NCBI RefSeq assembly: GCF_900109265.1
Contig: NZ_FNZM01000020.1
Location: forward strand, 120,789-184,788
DNA: 64,000 bases
Reading direction: 5' to 3'
Origin: Paraburkholderia tropica
GTDB lineage: Bacteria; Pseudomonadota; Gammaproteobacteria; Burkholderiales; Burkholderiaceae
Shown piece after piece: positions 62,745 through 64,000 of the stretch (position 1 is the first letter of the stretch; each line of letters begins with the position of its first letter). The notes beneath the pieces were generated by a model, which saw only the letters and a list, made by a program, of their open reading frames with translations, was not told the DNA's origin and did no database searches. The translations under genes were made by a program, and so were the position numbers.

Positions 62745-64000
62745 ATGGCTTCCCACGACGATTACCTGAAGAAAGTCCTCACCGCGCGCGTGTACGACGT
62801 CGCCCGCGAAACCGAGCTCGAACCCGCGCCGAACCTCTCCGCGCGCATCGGCAACACGGTGCTGCTCAAGCGCGAGGACAACCAGCCGGTCTTCTCGTTC
62901 AAGCTGCGCGGCGCGTACAACAAGATGGCGCATCTTTCGCCCGAGCAGCGCGAACGCGGTGTGATTACCGCGTCGGCGGGCAATCACGCGCAGGGCGTCG
63001 CGCTGTCGGCGGCGCGGCTCGGCGTGAAGGCGGTGATCTGCGTGCCGGAAACCACGCCGCAGGTGAAAGTCGACGCCGTGCGCGCGCACGGCGGCCAGAC
63101 CGTCGAAGTCGTGCAGGCGGGCGAGTCCTACAGCGATGCCTACGCCCACGCCGTGCGTCTGCAGGAAGAACGCGACCTGACCTTCGTGCATCCGTTCGAC
63201 GATCCGCACGTGATCGCCGGCCAGGGCACCGTCGCGATGGAAGTGCTCAGCAAGCATCAGGCCCCGATTCACGCGATCTTCGTGCCGATCGGCGGCGGCG
63301 GTCTGGCCGCAGGCGTGGCCGCGTACGTGAAGGCCGTGCGCCCGGAGATCCGCGTGATCGGCGTGCAGACCGACGACTCGTGCGCGATGGCGCAGTCGCT
63401 GAAGGCAGGCAAACGCGTCGAGTTGAGCGAAGTCGGCCTGTTCGCGGACGGCACGGCCGTGAAGCTGGTCGGCGAGGAAACCTTCCGGCTGTGCCAGCAG
63501 TATCTCGATGAAGTCGTGACCGTCGATACGGACGCGCTCTGCGCCGCGATCAAGGACGTGTTCCAGGACACGCGCAGCGTGCTCGAACCGGCGGGCGCGC
63601 TGGCCGTGGCGGGCGCGAAGAAGTACGCCGAGCGCGAAGGCATCGCGGGCCAGACGCTGATCGCGATCACGTCGGGAGCGAACATCAACTTCGACCGCAT
63701 GCGTTTCGTGGCCGAGCGCGCCGAAGTGGGCGAGGCGCGCGAAGCCGTGTTTGCCGTGACGATCCCCGAAGAACGCGGCAGTTTCAAGCGTTTTTGCGAA
63801 CTCGTCGGCACGCGCAGCGTCACCGAATTCAACTACCGTATCGACGACGCCGAGCGCGCGCATATCTTCGTCGGCGTGCAGATCCGCAATCGCGGCGAAT
63901 CGCGGCAGATCGCGCAGACCTTCGTCGAGCACGGTTTTCCGTGCGTCGATCTCACCGGCGACGAACTCTCGAAGCAGCACATCCGCTACATGGTCGGCGG
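62745..64000 (+). CDS. ilvA: Threonine ammonia-lyase, biosynthetic (3' end beyond window)
   Basis: PLP enzyme converting threonine to 2-oxobutanoate, the first step of isoleucine synthesis. From ATG 62745 the frame runs to the window edge (about 418 codons of an expected ~505). The PLP lysine is in VFSFKLRGAYNKMAHL (near residue 55), with the conserved SAGNHAQGVALSA and PIGGGGLAAGVAAYVKA phosphate-binding loop. After about residue 325 comes the start of the ACT-like regulatory domain (VFAVTIPEERGSFKRFCELVG), seen in the long, isoleucine-inhibited form. Partial only because the window stops. Confidence 0.95.
   Translation, partial: MASHDDYLKKVLTARVYDVARETELEPAPNLSARIGNTVLLKREDNQPVFSFKLRGAYNKMAHLSPEQRERGVITASAGNHAQGVALSAARLGVKAVICVPETTPQVKVDAVRAHGGQTVEVVQAGESYSDAYAHAVRLQEERDLTFVHPFDDPHVIAGQGTVAMEVLSKHQAPIHAIFVPIGGGGLAAGVAAYVKAVRPEIRVIGVQTDDSCAMAQSLKAGKRVELSEVGLFADGTAVKLVGEETFRLCQQYLDEVVTVDTDALCAAIKDVFQDTRSVLEPAGALAVAGAKKYAEREGIAGQTLIAITSGANINFDRMRFVAERAEVGEAREAVFAVTIPEERGSFKRFCELVGTRSVTEFNYRIDDAERAHIFVGVQIRNRGESRQIAQTFVEHGFPCVDLTGDELSKQHIRYMVG

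Overview
This is chromosomal sequence from a GC-rich betaproteobacterium, almost certainly Burkholderia sensu lato (Burkholderia, Paraburkholderia or Caballeronia). The evidence is gene order and protein character: glyQ-glyS-gmhB-plsC; lptD-surA-pdxA-rsmA facing amgK-murU; fmdB-DUF502-aspS-nudB-clsB; ubiE-Tim44-ubiJ-ubiB; and a giant DUF3683 FAD/Fe-S fusion protein beside ilvA. Species cannot be assigned from the sequence alone. No rRNA, tRNA, CRISPR array, prophage or intact insertion sequence was seen.

Layout. 1-5837: housekeeping genes on the + strand (glycyl-tRNA synthetase, heptose phosphatase, acyltransferase, YgjP-like metalloprotease). 5838-6630: a long, partly very AT-rich non-coding stretch. 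6631-20858: an accessory polysaccharide locus. 21194-30717: gloA, a ketopantoate-reductase relative, the lptD-surA-pdxA-rsmA operon and the divergent peptidoglycan-recycling pair amgK-murU. 30791-39238: an Atm1-type ABC exporter, a YciA-type thioesterase, a large PAS/GGDEF/EAL protein and the formate-dehydrogenase/nitrate-reductase accessory pair. 39251-46454: a fatty-acid beta-oxidation cluster under a TetR regulator. 46726-51854: phospholipid synthase, Nudix hydrolase and aspS operon. 52085-57010: ubiquinone genes. 57109-64000: DUF971, HIT, the DUF3683 oxidoreductase and the 5' part of ilvA, which runs off the window.

The most interesting region is 6631-20858. It encodes a complete-looking Wzx/Wzy-type exopolysaccharide or capsule machine: initiating sugar-phosphate transferase, outer-membrane exporter, low-molecular-weight tyrosine phosphatase, tyrosine autokinase/co-polymerase, flippase, three glycosyltransferases and an EpsG-like polymerase. 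It also carries its own Kdo (3-deoxy-D-manno-octulosonate) supply genes, kdsA and kdsD/kpsF, and a KpsS/KpsC-like transferase of the kind that adds beta-Kdo. There is no KpsM/KpsT ABC exporter. I infer that the polymer contains Kdo in its repeat unit, which would have at most four sugars. The locus ends with two antisense overlapping genes: the polymerase and a secreted sialidase-fold protein. Kdo resembles sialic acid, so that protein is a candidate Kdo-cleaving or polymer-trimming enzyme. The initiating transferase also lacks the Rossmann-like middle domain usual for its family.
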